Assembly: GCA_027972325.1 (NCBI GenBank)
Contig: JAPMOS010000014.1
Coordinates: forward strand, 638,001-702,000
Direction of reading: 5' to 3'
Length of the DNA: 64,000 nt
Source: Paratrimastix pyriformis
Lineage: Eukaryota > Preaxostyla > Paratrimastigidae
The position numbers and the translations under genes were made by a program. Numbering within the stretch: position 1 is the stretch's first letter; each line of letters starts with the position of its first letter. Positions 11,900 to 22,000 of the stretch are shown here, in pieces. A model generated the notes under the pieces. That model had not been told where the DNA came from. It saw only the letters and a program-made list of their open reading frames with translations, and did no database searches.

Positions 11900-12299
11900 G
11901 GTGACCCGTGCCTCCCATCCCCTGTATTTCTCTCATGTCCCGGCTCGTTAGCAACCCACCCACCCACCCCACCCCCACCTCGATCCATCCAACCCCACCC
12001 CAACCCGACCACACCACCACCGGCCCTTGCACTTGGTCATATTCGGCTCGCATTCAATACGTGTATCTGTTCGGCCAAGCAGAGCGGGGGGACGATCGAC
12101 GGATGACGGCGGGGCTCCGACCGGTGGCTGAGTCTGTGTCTGGAGGCTGGGCCTCGGATGCGTGCCGGAGCGTGCCGGCGCGGGCGGCGCCCAGACGACA
12201 CCCTTTCCGCACCCCCAGGCCATGACCTGGCCAATGAGAGCCACCATAGGTCGGGGGCACCCGAGCGCCGGTTGGCGGTCTGGCGGGCGGCAGCGGCGC
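11900..12299. other. Convergent intergenic region
   Basis: Lies between the 3' ends of the NTPase gene (plus) and the SET gene (minus). Holds a C/A-rich stretch (about 11950-12035) rich in CACCC, then ordinary sequence. I see no conserved open frame. It should contain two opposed polyadenylation regions. Confidence 0.5.
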
Positions 12300-12871
12300 T
12301 CAGTGGATGGAGGCCGGCTCGTAGTGGGCAAAGTTGGGCGGCAGGGGAGCGTGGCAGTTGGGGTCGCTGTGGTAGTTAATACAGATCTCCTCGCCCTTGT
12401 GGATGGGCCGGAGGGCACGGAAGAGCATCGTGTAGCCCTCGTAGTTCGGGGTAAACTGGAGAGAGAAAAAGGCTCCGGGATGGAAAGGGGGCAATACAGA
12501 CCACCGCGTTGGGCTCGAAAGAGTGATTGTACAGAGAACCATACCCCAGCAAAAGGGCAAAGTCCTTTCGAGAACTCAATCATTGTGCAGAAGCCAGCAA
12601 GTGCGGACCTGCTTCCATGGGAAAATGTAAGCGCCAGCCACTTGTGCTCCAGGCTCTTTTTGTTGCCCAGGAATGACGATAATGGGCGCGGATTCGACGA
12701 GCTCGCCCTGCAATAATTTCAACTTGAGACGAGGGAAGAAGAGATTAGGACCTCAGCAAAATCTTGTGTGGCGAAGACACCGCGTCCTTTTGCGGCGCTA
12801 ATCTGGCGGATCTCAAGGCCTTCGAGGCGAGGTTGCTGGGTCCGCTGAACTTCAGTATCGGGGAGTTGCAT
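12300..12871 (-). CDS. Small SET-domain protein, putative lysine methyltransferase
   Basis: Start ATG at 12871 (MQLPDTEVQRTQQPRLEG). Three introns restore a complete compact SET domain: KGRGVFATQDFAE/GELVE (intron 12708-12751, 44 nt, GTCCTA...GCAG), IFPWKQ/DFALLLGYGS (GTCCGC donor) and NHSFEPNAV/FTPNYEGY (GTCTGT donor). All core elements are visible: the GRGVFA entry strand, GELV, GYGSLYNHSFEPNA (the NHS cofactor motif) and RPIHKGEEICINY ahead of the end. It lacks pre-SET and the post-SET cysteine cluster, though a single Cys (DPNCHAP) follows. At about 146 residues it is near the minimum for the family and resembles bacterial-type and SET-only eukaryotic enzymes that methylate histone or non-histone lysines. 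Substrate unknown. Divergent to the ABM gene with 367 bp between starts. Confidence 0.85.
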
Positions 12872-13238
12872 GTTGGGGGTCAGGTTTTGGGTGCCGAAAA
12901 TAGATCCCGCGGGTGAGCTGCCATCCGGCGGGAGCCAAAAACGCCGCTCGGCTCGCTTTTCGTTACCGCGGCTGGGCTGACAGCATTTATCGGGAAAAAA
13001 ACGTCAGAAGATGCAGAGGGGAGGTGATGAGTGACTTGGGCGAGAACAGGTCCCCGCGCCGGAGGCCCGGGGGGGGGGGAGGGGGAGGGGGGAGGGGGGA
13101 GGAGGAGGATTCAACGCCCCCTCGACCCGCGCGCCAACATACAGACAAATTCAGGCTTATGTGGTGTCTGGTGTCATCAGAGCGGGGTTGCGGAGATCGA
13201 CTGACCACACCGGCAGAATCGACTTCGCCCCGGCCTTC
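12872..13238. promoter_or_regulatory. Divergent intergenic region with a G-run cluster
   Basis: Lies between the start codons of the SET (minus) and ABM (plus) genes and must carry both promoters. It contains a dense run of G tracts at about 13069-13109 (several runs of five or more G), capable of forming a G-quadruplex on the plus strand. No TATA-like or other named element is convincing. Confidence 0.45.
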
Positions 13239-13582
13239 ATGTCCGCCAGCAAGGTCGCGCACACCGCCCGCGCAGTTCTTCTGACCAGATCCAGTAGGTT
13301 TTTGTTTCTGTGCCTCTCCCCATCCTCCCCGAGAAAGTGAGCGAGTTTCAGGCGTGGGTCGTTGAACTGATCCAGTTGTCCCGACGCGATTCTGGGTGTC
13401 TCCGTTATGAACTTCTTCAGAGCGATGAGAAGTCCAATGAGTTCCATTTGTTGGAGGAGTGGGAATCTGCCGCTCACCTCGATGCGCACATGCATGCCGA
13501 TCATTTTCTGCGGCTGGCCCCGAAATTGGGCCAGTTTACCGTTGGAGCTCCCACTATCACGCGGCTTCATCACGCGATCTGA
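13239..13582 (+). CDS. Antibiotic-biosynthesis-monooxygenase (ABM/YgiN-fold) protein
   Basis: Exon 1 is only five codons (MSASK, 13239-13253). A 44-nt intron 13254-13297 (GTCGCG...CAGTAG) is removed and exon 2 gives VFVSVPLPILPEKVSEFQAW. This restores the first beta strand and PEKV.EF motif of the ABM family. The rest fits: GCLRYELLQS, EFHLLEEWES, HLDAHMHADHF. ABM proteins are dimeric ferredoxin-like folds; relatives include the quinol monooxygenase YgiN, which works without metal or flavin, and heme-degrading enzymes. Spliced length 99 residues, normal for a single-domain member. Close relatives are mostly bacterial, so lateral origin is plausible, but the host-type intron shows it is a settled nuclear gene. 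It ends 61 bp from the convergent CENATAC gene. Confidence 0.82.
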
Positions 13583-13643
13583 GTGAATCATTATTATTCT
13601 TTTTAATTCCCTTTTCGTTTCCGGAGGGAATTGTGGTTTCTTT

Positions 13644-15775
13644 TCATTTCTTTTGGTCGGGGTGGCGCGTCTCTTCGGAATACTCCCGACGAGTTGCGCC
13701 CCGGACTCCTCCTTGCCAGACCCTCCCAAAGGATGGGAGCCAAGTCGCTTCGTCGTAGGGTTCCTCCGTTGCCGAGGTGGTCTTCGATGAGCGGTCGCTG
13801 GGAGTGTGGCGCGTCTGTTCGGGGCCGCCTGAGAGGGAACGTCCGGTGACGCTGGCGACACAGGCGCAGGCAGACCGATGCGAGTGGGGGGCAGCGACCT
13901 CGGAGTCGGCCGGGATACGACCGGGGTGGCCACGACGGGGTGAGGGAGCCGCGCCCAGCCCAGCGGATCCAGGGAAGGGTGGATGCAAGCCTCGGGAGGG
14001 GGAAGAGAGGGCTCGTTCGCTCCCGAGGGAGTGTCCTCCTGGTCGTCACGGAGCCATGGGGGCAGCTCCTGCCCGGGTAGGGAGGGCCCGATCGGCGCGG
14101 CAGCCCCAGCGGCGGGCCCCGTTCCATGCGGGAGCGCGACCTCGGCCGGGCCGAGGAGCGGCTCCGGCAGCACGCCCTGCCGGGCCGCCGCTTGCTGCCA
14201 GCGTTCCACCAGAGCCGCGTGGGCGGCCGGATCTGGGGGCTGCCACTCCCACTGGGCCGGGACTGGGGAGCCGGCGTCCGCCGTGTCCGGATCGGGGTCC
14301 GCCGCGGCCAGGGCCTCCAGCGAGCGCCGGGCGCGCTTATATCGGCGCCGCTCGGCTTTGGTGGGCCGAGACTGCTGATGGGGCTGGCCGGTTGCCACGG
14401 GAGGCTGAGCTCCAGAGGCGAAGGAAGCGTCATGCGGTCCCTCTGCCACTGCGGGGTGGGAGAAATGGGTCAGGACCAGGAACGGGCGCTCGGGGCACCG
14501 GCTTGGGGCTGCGGGTGGACGGAGACGGACCGGTGGTGGGGGGCGGGCAACCAGGGAGCAGGAGCTGCCGGGGGAGCTGCAGGCCACCCGGGGGGCCAAC
14601 GAGTGCGCTGGGAGGCCGCACGGGGGCCATGTGCGTCAGGACCCGGGGCACCAGAGGCGATGGTGATGCCAACCGGGGCCCCGCGACGGAACCGCCAGCC
14701 TGGCCGGCCCGAGCTGGGTCGGGATAGGTGGGCACCCTCGGAGCCTCCGACGGGGCTGCGAGCGCCTGTTGGTGTTTCTGCGCCTGCCGTTCGAGGCTGG
14801 CTGCGATGGCGAGGGCGGCCTGAAGGGCCGAGGATGCCGCCTCCAGGGACGGGCGTCCCGGGGCCGGCTCGGTAGGCGGAGAGATGCCGACGTGGCGCCG
14901 GGGGCCGAGTGAGGGGCCGGAGTCATGGAGGTGGGGCAGTGCAGCAGCCGGCAGCACCCGGTGGGGCCGAGAGGGATCGACCGAGGCCGCCGGCGGCCTG
15001 GCATTATAGGGCGAGTTTGTGCGGGTGGTGCCCTCGCTCGGAGATGGAGCGGCGGCACCTGAGGTGGGATGGACTTGAGGCCCCGTCGGGGGGGCGGCAG
15101 CCTCCCCGCCAGGTTCGTCCGGGTGCTGGCACTGGTACGCGATCCGGTAAAGGTGCAGGCTTTGCTCGAGAGCCATGGCACGCTGGGACGGCTGCCCGCC
15201 CGAGACGAGTCCCGCCCTCGGGGAGGTCAGGGGCCGAGGGGGCCGAGACACTTCCCGGAGGCTCGCCAGGTGGTCGTCGGGGTTCCCCCCGGACAGAAAG
15301 TCCAAATACTACGGCAGGCGGCTCAAAAGGTGCGCGATTGGGCCAAGGCCGCGACAAACCTCGCGAAAGATGGCCCCATCAAGGACACATGTCTGCCGGT
15401 ATTCCTGGGGCCCCTTCTGGCGCCCCAAAAAGGCGCCCACACACTGGTCGTGCGTCGGTGAGGCGTAATGGGAGCCCAAAGAGAGACTATAGGAAAAAAC
15501 CCACAAAATGTGACTTGAAAAGAGAATCACCTCGAGCAGTCGAACCCAAAGAAACCGGGAGCTCGTTCGGTGATGGTCATTCGACAAAAATAGCACGAAA
15601 AAAGCTTTGTCCGGGATGCAAATTGGACCCGTTTCGATCGAAACTGCTCTGAAAGGTCAGCTACCTCAGCAGCTGTCGCGTTCAGAACAGATTTAAGCTT
15701 CGTTTGGTGCGCCGGCATCCATAGATGGCGCGCTCCTTGCTCATGGTGAGCTCGACACACCTCACAATAAGAAGT
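13644..15775 (-). CDS. CENATAC: CENATAC (CCDC84) homologue, minor spliceosome protein
   Basis: In animals CENATAC belongs to the minor (U12) spliceosome and supports splicing of AT-AN introns. Conserved blocks appear in order: zinc-finger start YCEVCRAHH with LWMPAHQTKLKSVL, second Cys pair LFSCYFC, HYASPTHDQCVGAFLGR (human HLASPEHKKATNKFW), YRQTCVLDGAIFREYLDFL, then PPWLRDDQED (human PPWMIQDEEY), and the signature C-terminus TWLPSFGRVWQGG (human DWLPSFGRVWNNG). Joins use GTGATT...TATAG and GTTTGT...CGTAG in the N-terminal half and GTCTGC...TCAG near 13880, which links LPPTRI to GGPEQTRHTPS. A long Pro/Ala/Ser-rich linker is expanded compared with animals. Exon 2 begins at 15775 after a TAG acceptor. 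Exon 1, with the ATG, was not found and should lie between 15776 and about 15915. Stop at 13644-13646. Confidence 0.85.
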
Positions 15776-15918
15776 CTATCAAAGGAGATAGTGCATAGAA
15801 TTGTCTTAAGACAATGGGAGGGCTGGAAATCCAACCTTCCCTGCCAGAAGCAGGCAACTCGCGATGCTCGGTCACAAAAAATAGGGTTTGTTCCCCTGGT
15901 GGAAGTGGCACTCTCCAT
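15776..15918. promoter_or_regulatory. Divergent promoter of CENATAC and cathepsin C genes
   Basis: Only about 140 bp separate the first placed exons of the two divergently read genes, and the missing CENATAC exon 1 must also fit here. The stretch has lower GC than the gene bodies. An ATG on the minus strand at 15920 opens a frame that does not join in phase with exon 2. Confidence 0.45.
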
Positions 15919-18611
15919 ATGAGGAGATTCCTTTTCGTGACTCTTCTCTTTGCCTCTGTTTTGGCCGATCTTCCGGTGCATTGTCTGAGTGAGCAGGTTT
16001 TGGGCGTGTGGAAATTCCAACTATCCCCTGTTCATTCTGGCGTCGACTATCTGGACTGCCCCAACTTTAAGTATGGTGAAACCACCGATATGATGGTGTC
16101 TCTTCAAGCCCCTTCAACTGCTCGGGATCTCTCCCGCCCTGCCGATGTTGGCGTGGGCTTTTGGACCATGATCTACGACGAAGGGTTTGAGGTGCGGCTT
16201 GAGGGACGCTCGTTCTTCGGCTACAACCTCTATCATAAGTGGGACAACGGCACCGTCACCTCCTATTGCGACACCATTCCCAGTGGTTGGTACCACGAAA
16301 TCGGCAACTCGCCGACGCAGTGGGGGTGCTTCCGGGCCTTCTTCGACCATGCTCTGACGGCCGAGAACGATGCCGTCGAGCGGGTGGTGACCGGCCCCGC
16401 CCCTCAGGACCCCTACGAGCAGGCTGCCGGGGGCAACCAGGCCGAGGCCGAGGAGCCCATGTGGGGCGACGACCGCCCGTGGGTGGCCCAGATCAACGCG
16501 GCCCAGTCCTCCTGGGAGGCGACCTCCCTCACCCCCGATGGTCGCCCGCCCCCGCCCATTCCGCGCACAGCCCTCATCGCCGCCCGTCCCTTCTTGCAGG
16601 TGCCCCCATCGCCCTGTCCCAGGCCCTGCACGGATCTCGCCGGTTCACCTCCGCCCTGAAGATGCAGCAGCGCCCCCGTCCGGGTCTGCGGCGCCCTTCA
16701 TGCCGCCCCCCTGGGCCCAGGGGCCTGGGCGGCTGCGTCCCTTCCCTCATCGACCCATCGTCTCAACGGCCCTTCCCTCGTCATCCCACCATCTCCCTCA
16801 CCGTCACTGCCGCGGGCGCACCCCGCTGCCGCTGCCGCTGCCGCTGCCGCTGCCGCTGCCGCTGGGCCCACAGCTCGGAACGGGAATCCGGAGTACGGGG
16901 ATCTGCCGGCCCAGTTCGACTGGCGGAACGTGTCCGGGGTGGACTACGTGGGCCCCATGCGGGACCAGCTCTCCTGCGGCTCGTGCTACGCCTTCGCCTC
17001 GGCGGGCGTCATGGAGGCCTCGCTCCGCATCCAGTCCCAGCTGGCCACCAGGGTCATCCTCTCCCCCCAGGTCCGCCCCCCACCCGGGCCCCCCGCTGCC
17101 GCCGCCACTGCTCAACCCCGCACACCAACCCCGCGCACCATCCCGTTCGTTTCGCCCCCGCTCCCCCCATGACAGGATGTGGTGAGCTGCGGCCCGTACA
17201 TGCAGGGCTGCTCGGGTGGGTTCGGTCGGTCCTGCCGATGGGTGGTGCCCCCCCCCCCCCCCCCCCCCCCCCAAAGGGTTCTGGGTGCGCCCTGGCGGGT
17301 GGCCGGGGCAGGGGAGCCAGGTTGGCGGGTTGGCGGGCCCCTGCGCTTGATGCCCCGTCGCATCCGCTCATGCTGCCTCTGCCCGCCGTCTGCGCCCCCT
17401 GCCGACCTCACCCACCCGGCCTCGGCCCCACCCCCAGAGTACCTCGTGGGCCGGCTGGCCTCCGAGCGGGGCCTGGCCGAGCTGCGCTGCATGACCTACG
17501 CCCCCGCCGACCAGAGCCTCGTCCCGTGCGGCTGGAAGTGCAACGACACCCAGCAGTACTGGTCCGCCCCATCCCGGGCCGCCTCTCCCCCTCCCCCCCC
17601 CCCCCCCCCCGCTGCCGCTGCCCACCGAGGGCTGCCCTCACGAGTTCCACCGCGGCGCCATCGTGGGGGCCCTCTGCCCTTCCCGGCTGCAGGTACGCCC
17701 AGGACTACGAGTGGGTGGGCGGCTACTACGGGGCCTCGGACGAGGTGACCATGATGCGCACCATCTACGAGAAGGGCCCCATCTCGGTGGGCATCTACAC
17801 GTACCCCGTCCGTCCCATCGGGCCCCGCCCCCGCCCGCCTTGCCATCGTCGCTGCCCATGGTTGGGCTGATCATTTCTGGGTGGCCTTCTGCTGGCGGGC
17901 CGGCGGGCGGCCAGGATTTCATGAGCTACAAGAGCGGCATCTACCACCACGTGGCCTCGGCCACCCCCGCCCACGTGGGCCGCTGGGAGGCCACCACGCA
18001 TGCCGTCTGCACCCCCCCCCCCCCCCCCCCCGCCCCCGCCCCACTCGGGGTGAAGTCAGCGCTCATCACCAGGGGCTCCTCGGGTGGTGCAGGTTGTGGT
18101 GGTGGGCTGGGGGGCTAACCAGACCACCGGCGAGAAGTACTGGATCGTCAAGAACAGCTGGAGCGCCATGTGGGGCGAGCGCGGCTACGTCCGGTCCGTC
18201 TGGCGTGGCCTCATTCCCCCGTGGAGCCGCCTGTCACCGGTCGCACGTTCTGATCCGGCCCCGGTCGGCCCCGACCCTTCTTCTTTCCCTTCTTCTTTCG
18301 CCTTCGTGTGCGGCGGCAGGGTGCGCCGCGGGACGGACGAGATCGCCATCGAGTCGATGGCCTCCCACATCACGGCCCGCCTCGAGGGGCACCCCGCCCC
18401 CCGGCCACTGCCGCCGCCTCCCCGGCCGACCCCGACCCCGACCCCCATCCAGACGCGCACCCCGGCCGCCGGGCCCTCGGTGGTGCCGACCGTGCTGGCG
18501 GTGGCCTTTGGGGCCCTCAGCGGGGGCCTGCTCATCGGGCTGGCCACCATGGCGGTCATCCTGTGCCGCTTCCGCTCGGTGGCCCTCCGGCAGGACCCCA
18601 TCCTCGGCTAA
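15919..18611 (+). CDS. Cathepsin C-like (dipeptidyl-peptidase I) cysteine protease with C-terminal membrane anchor
   Basis: Signal peptide MRRFLFVTLLFASVLA, then a cathepsin C exclusion-type domain (VLGVWKFQLSPV, DYLDCPNFKYGE) and the peptidase C1 domain entered by LPAQFDWRNVSG. Eight introns: 16541-16599, 16678-16873, 17071-17175, 17225-17437, 17562-17692, 17808-17914, 18005-18092, 18194-18319. The joins restore family motifs, e.g. VILSPQ/DVVSC, CSGGF/EYLVG, QQYW/YAQDYEWVGGYYG, GIYTYP/DFMSYKSGIY and HA/VVVVGWG. The catalytic triad is complete: Cys in CGSCYAFA (16984-16986), His in THAV (17999-18001), Asn in IVKNSW (18153-18155). After the protease a Pro-rich linker leads to a 25-residue hydrophobic helix (VVPTVLAVAFGALSGGLLIG) and a short Arg-containing tail, which typical soluble cathepsin C lacks. 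Likely a lysosomal or phagosomal membrane-tethered enzyme that trims dipeptides. Stop TAA 18609-18611. Confidence 0.9.
17071..17175 (+). other. Reference intron with GTCCGC donor (cathepsin C)
   Basis: Intron starts GTCCGC directly after SPQ and ends ACAG before GATGTGGTG. The papain-family motif SPQ-D-VSC fixes both ends to the base, making this one of the best anchors for the unusual 5' splice site. Confidence 0.9.
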
Positions 18612-19025
18612 GGCCATCCACACCCGGGCGGCATTCTCTGCGCTCGAGTCTCCTCCCGTCCTCATGGCGCTGCGATTGGGTTCGGGTCCCATCCCACGGC
18701 TCGTCCTTCGCCATGCTCACGTCGACCCTGTGTGCTACTCTCACCTGGAAGTTTTGTCAACCACTGGATCCGCGAGAGCCCAGTGGTCAGTTTGATAACA
18801 AATAATTTCGGGATCCCTCCTCCCTCGGGTTGTTGATGAAGATGCGTTACGCAGTTCACGTCGGCACGCACTCAGTTTCTCTCTTGGAATCGCGAATCTC
18901 CAAGTTTTGAACCACCTGTGGATGAACAGAATTCGCCGCGGAACTGAGGTTACTCATTGGTTTGGTCTTGCTCGGGGACGCTGAAGAACTCATCAAAAGA
19001 GCTCCCAAAAAGTTTCTTCTGAAGA
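18612..19025. other. Intergenic region, no gene seen
   Basis: Falls from the GC-rich protease 3' end to much lower GC. Contains a 7-bp inverted repeat, CCACTGG at 18761-18767 and CCAGTGG at 18779-18785, about 150 bp after the stop. Short open frames on either strand show no conservation. Confidence 0.5.
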
Positions 19026-22000
19026 ATGAGTCTCTTCCGAAGGAGGGAACGGGTAAGTTGAAATGGCTTGAGGTCCCTCGGGGTTTCCCGACCGTTTCGC
19101 CTCTCCGACTGAGTTTTTTTCCTGGGCCGAGATAACTTCATCAACCCGAAGTAGTATATCCGCATTCTCTGCCGTTGAGCTTCTAAATCTGTCTCGCCAA
19201 AGCTTTGGGTCTCGTGTTCAATCTCTTTCTTCCCTCAAATCACTGGGGCGAGATATTGGCGGCGCCAATGTCTTGCAACGGCTCGAAAAGGTTTGTTTTT
19301 TTTTGGCGTATTTCGTCTAAAACTGCCGTCCATACAGGGATACTGGGACTCCAGTACTTTAATGCTGAAAGGAAATGTTTCCTTTAAGTACATCACTCTT
19401 GCGTTCAACGTTCTTGAAATTTTCCAGTTATTTAGTTTTGTTTTTTTTGAGACGTTTGGCTGGGATTTTTATATATCATGGGCCAATAAATATTTCTTTT
19501 CGTACCTGGTCTGTGTTCAACGGACACACAACCCTTTACATCCGCCCACTATTAGGGGCTCCGATCACTGTTGTATCTCAGCTCCACGTCGTGGCTTGTT
19601 ATGTATGGTGTGTGTGCTGGCGGCGTTACGGCGGTGACCGCAATAACAACCTACTTGGCACACATCCTCCAGAAGGTCTTTCTGCTACTTCCTCCGGGGT
19701 CTCACCACCGCACGCTTCCATGCCCAGGGGGAGATCATCAAGCGGATGTGGATGGTGAGCTTCCTGCGGGCGGCCGTGCTGTACACGATCACTGTGGGGT
19801 TCATCCCGGTCTTCACCATCTTCGGGTCGACCCTGGCCAGCCTGTGGATGCCGGTCCGTGGCCCTCGCCTCCCGCCGCGCTGCCCCTCACGGCCGCCCTG
19901 CTGCCTGCCGGTTTGCTGACCGCCAGAGCCCGCTGGACGAGTTCACCTCGACGGTGCGCATTGTCTTGGCGGCCGTGGGGGTGCCCTTCCTCATCGTCCA
20001 CGCGGCCTTCGCCATCGTCATGTCCTACGCCCTGGTCCGTCCCGGCTGCCCCCATCCCCCTCCCCCCTCCCCATCCCCATCCCCATCCCCATCCTTGCTG
20101 CACACTCACCCTTGCTGCTTCCCTTCGGTTCGCACCGGCCCACCTCGCGGGCGGGCGGGTCACCGCAGAATGAGAGCAGCTACGCGGCCGGGGACAGCCT
20201 CTTCGCCCGGACCCACTCGCGGACCCAGGCCCAGAACCTGGCCCTGCGGATGGTCCTGGTGACGGTCTTCGTCCTGGCGCCCCCCGCCTACACGGGCCTG
20301 CTCAAGGCCACACTGGTGGCGGTCAGCCTGCTGCTCCTGCTCAACTTCGCCATCTTCCAGCCCTACTACATGGTCTGCACCATCTGGCCTGCCCCAGCCC
20401 GGGCTCCGCGTCGCTTTCGCGTGATGTGGGATCGGGCTCACGGACCATCACTCTGTGCGGCGGTCTGGTCTGACGGGCCATCTCTCTGTGCGGCGTTCTG
20501 GTCTGACCGGGGGCGGGGCAGCGGCTGACGAACATGCTCTGGACGGGGGCCCACCTGGCACTTGCCTGGGGGGCGGTGGTGGTGCTGTTCCCCTGGGTCG
20601 CCCGTTCTTGGCCCTTGCCTTTCCTTCCCTGCTTCCTTCCACCCCGGGTCCGCCACCCCCATCTCCGCCCGGGCCCCCTTTGGTCGGTGTCCCTCCATCC
20701 CTCCCCCCGACTCCACCCTCCCTCCCTCCCTCCCTCCCTCCCTCCCTCCCTCCCTCCCTCCCTCCCTCCTCCCTCCCTCCCTCCCTCCCTCCATCCCTCC
20801 GCACCCGCCCCGCCGGCCCGGGCAGCTCCGGCCGCGGTTCTTCCTGCGGTCGCTGGACGGCTACGTGGATCAGCTGCAGCGGGCGGAGCTGCTCCAGCAG
20901 GCCCACCAGCCCCCGGGGGGCCGCGTCATGTCGCCCCGCCCGCCCCTGTCCGGCCCGGGGAGCCCAGTGCCCTCGGGGGTGGGCGTCGTCCAGCGGGCCG
21001 TCCGGGCGGCCATGCAGTCGACCCAGGCGGCCCCCGCCCGGGTGGGGGCGCCCGACCCTGGGTTCCCCTTCCCCCGGGTGCGGTTCCCCTTCGAGGCCGA
21101 GATGCTCCTGCGGCCCCTCGTCCAGTACCGCATGGGTCCGCCCCCCCGCCCCCCGCTTAAGCCTCTGCCCCCGCCTCTGCCAGCCGGTGTGCTGCTGTGA
21201 CGCGACCCCATGGTCTCGCTGTTCCCTCCTCACTGGGCCTGCCCGCTCTCTCGGGGTCGGCGGGGGCGTTGGGGCGGCGGCGCAGCGCTGGTCAAGCGGG
21301 ACAAGGTGCTCAGCTTCGCCAAGCGCTACCCGGCCGGGACAGCCCTGTCGGCCAGCATCCAGCGGGCCCACTTCAAGGCCGGCTTCCGGCCCGGGCCCCC
21401 GGGCGTCGAGTCGGGGGCATCGGCCGCCGTGCCCTCCATCCCCGACGGTCCCCACTCCCCCCTGCCCTGCCCCCTGCCCCCCCCTGCCCCCTGCCCCCTG
21501 CCCCCCTGCCCCCCTGCCCCCTGCCCCCTGCCCGCTTGCCCGCTTGCCCGCTTGCCCGCTTGCCCGCTTGCCCGCCCACCATCCCCAGCTGTTTCATACG
21601 AACTGTGGGCTCCCGTCCGTCCGTCGGGCCTGCTGCCGCGGGGCAGGGGTGAACTCGGGTGGGGACGGGGAGGGCAGCATGACCGACCAGGAGGTGGCCG
21701 CCGTGGACGCGATGGCCGAGTACCTCTTCAGCTACGTCACGTACTGCTTCCCCCAGGAGCCGCTGATGGTGCTGATGCGGACCAACTACCTGCTGACCGT
21801 GCAGAACAACATCAACGAGGCCATGGTCGCCCACCGGCAGATGGAGAGCTCCGACGTGCCCTTCCACCTGCGGCCCCTCTCCAGCAGGCTCGTCTCCACC
21901 CTGCGCAGCTCCCAGTCATCGTCCGTCCCCGCCACGCGCCACACGCCACGCCTCCCGCGCCCCCATGCACCATGCACCGCCCGCCATGCACCACCATCCA

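Noticed and set aside
13157-13640. Extension of the CENATAC minus-strand frame to 13157
   Set aside because: The conserved C-terminus lies in another frame reached through the GTCTGC intron and stops at 13644. The extension is antisense to the ABM gene.
18761-18785. Rho-independent-type terminator after cathepsin C
   Set aside because: The organism is eukaryotic, the stem is only 7 bp and no T run follows.
18950-19165. 71-codon minus-strand frame upstream of the TmcB-like gene
   Set aside because: It overlaps the proposed first exons of the plus-strand gene and shows no recognisable family.
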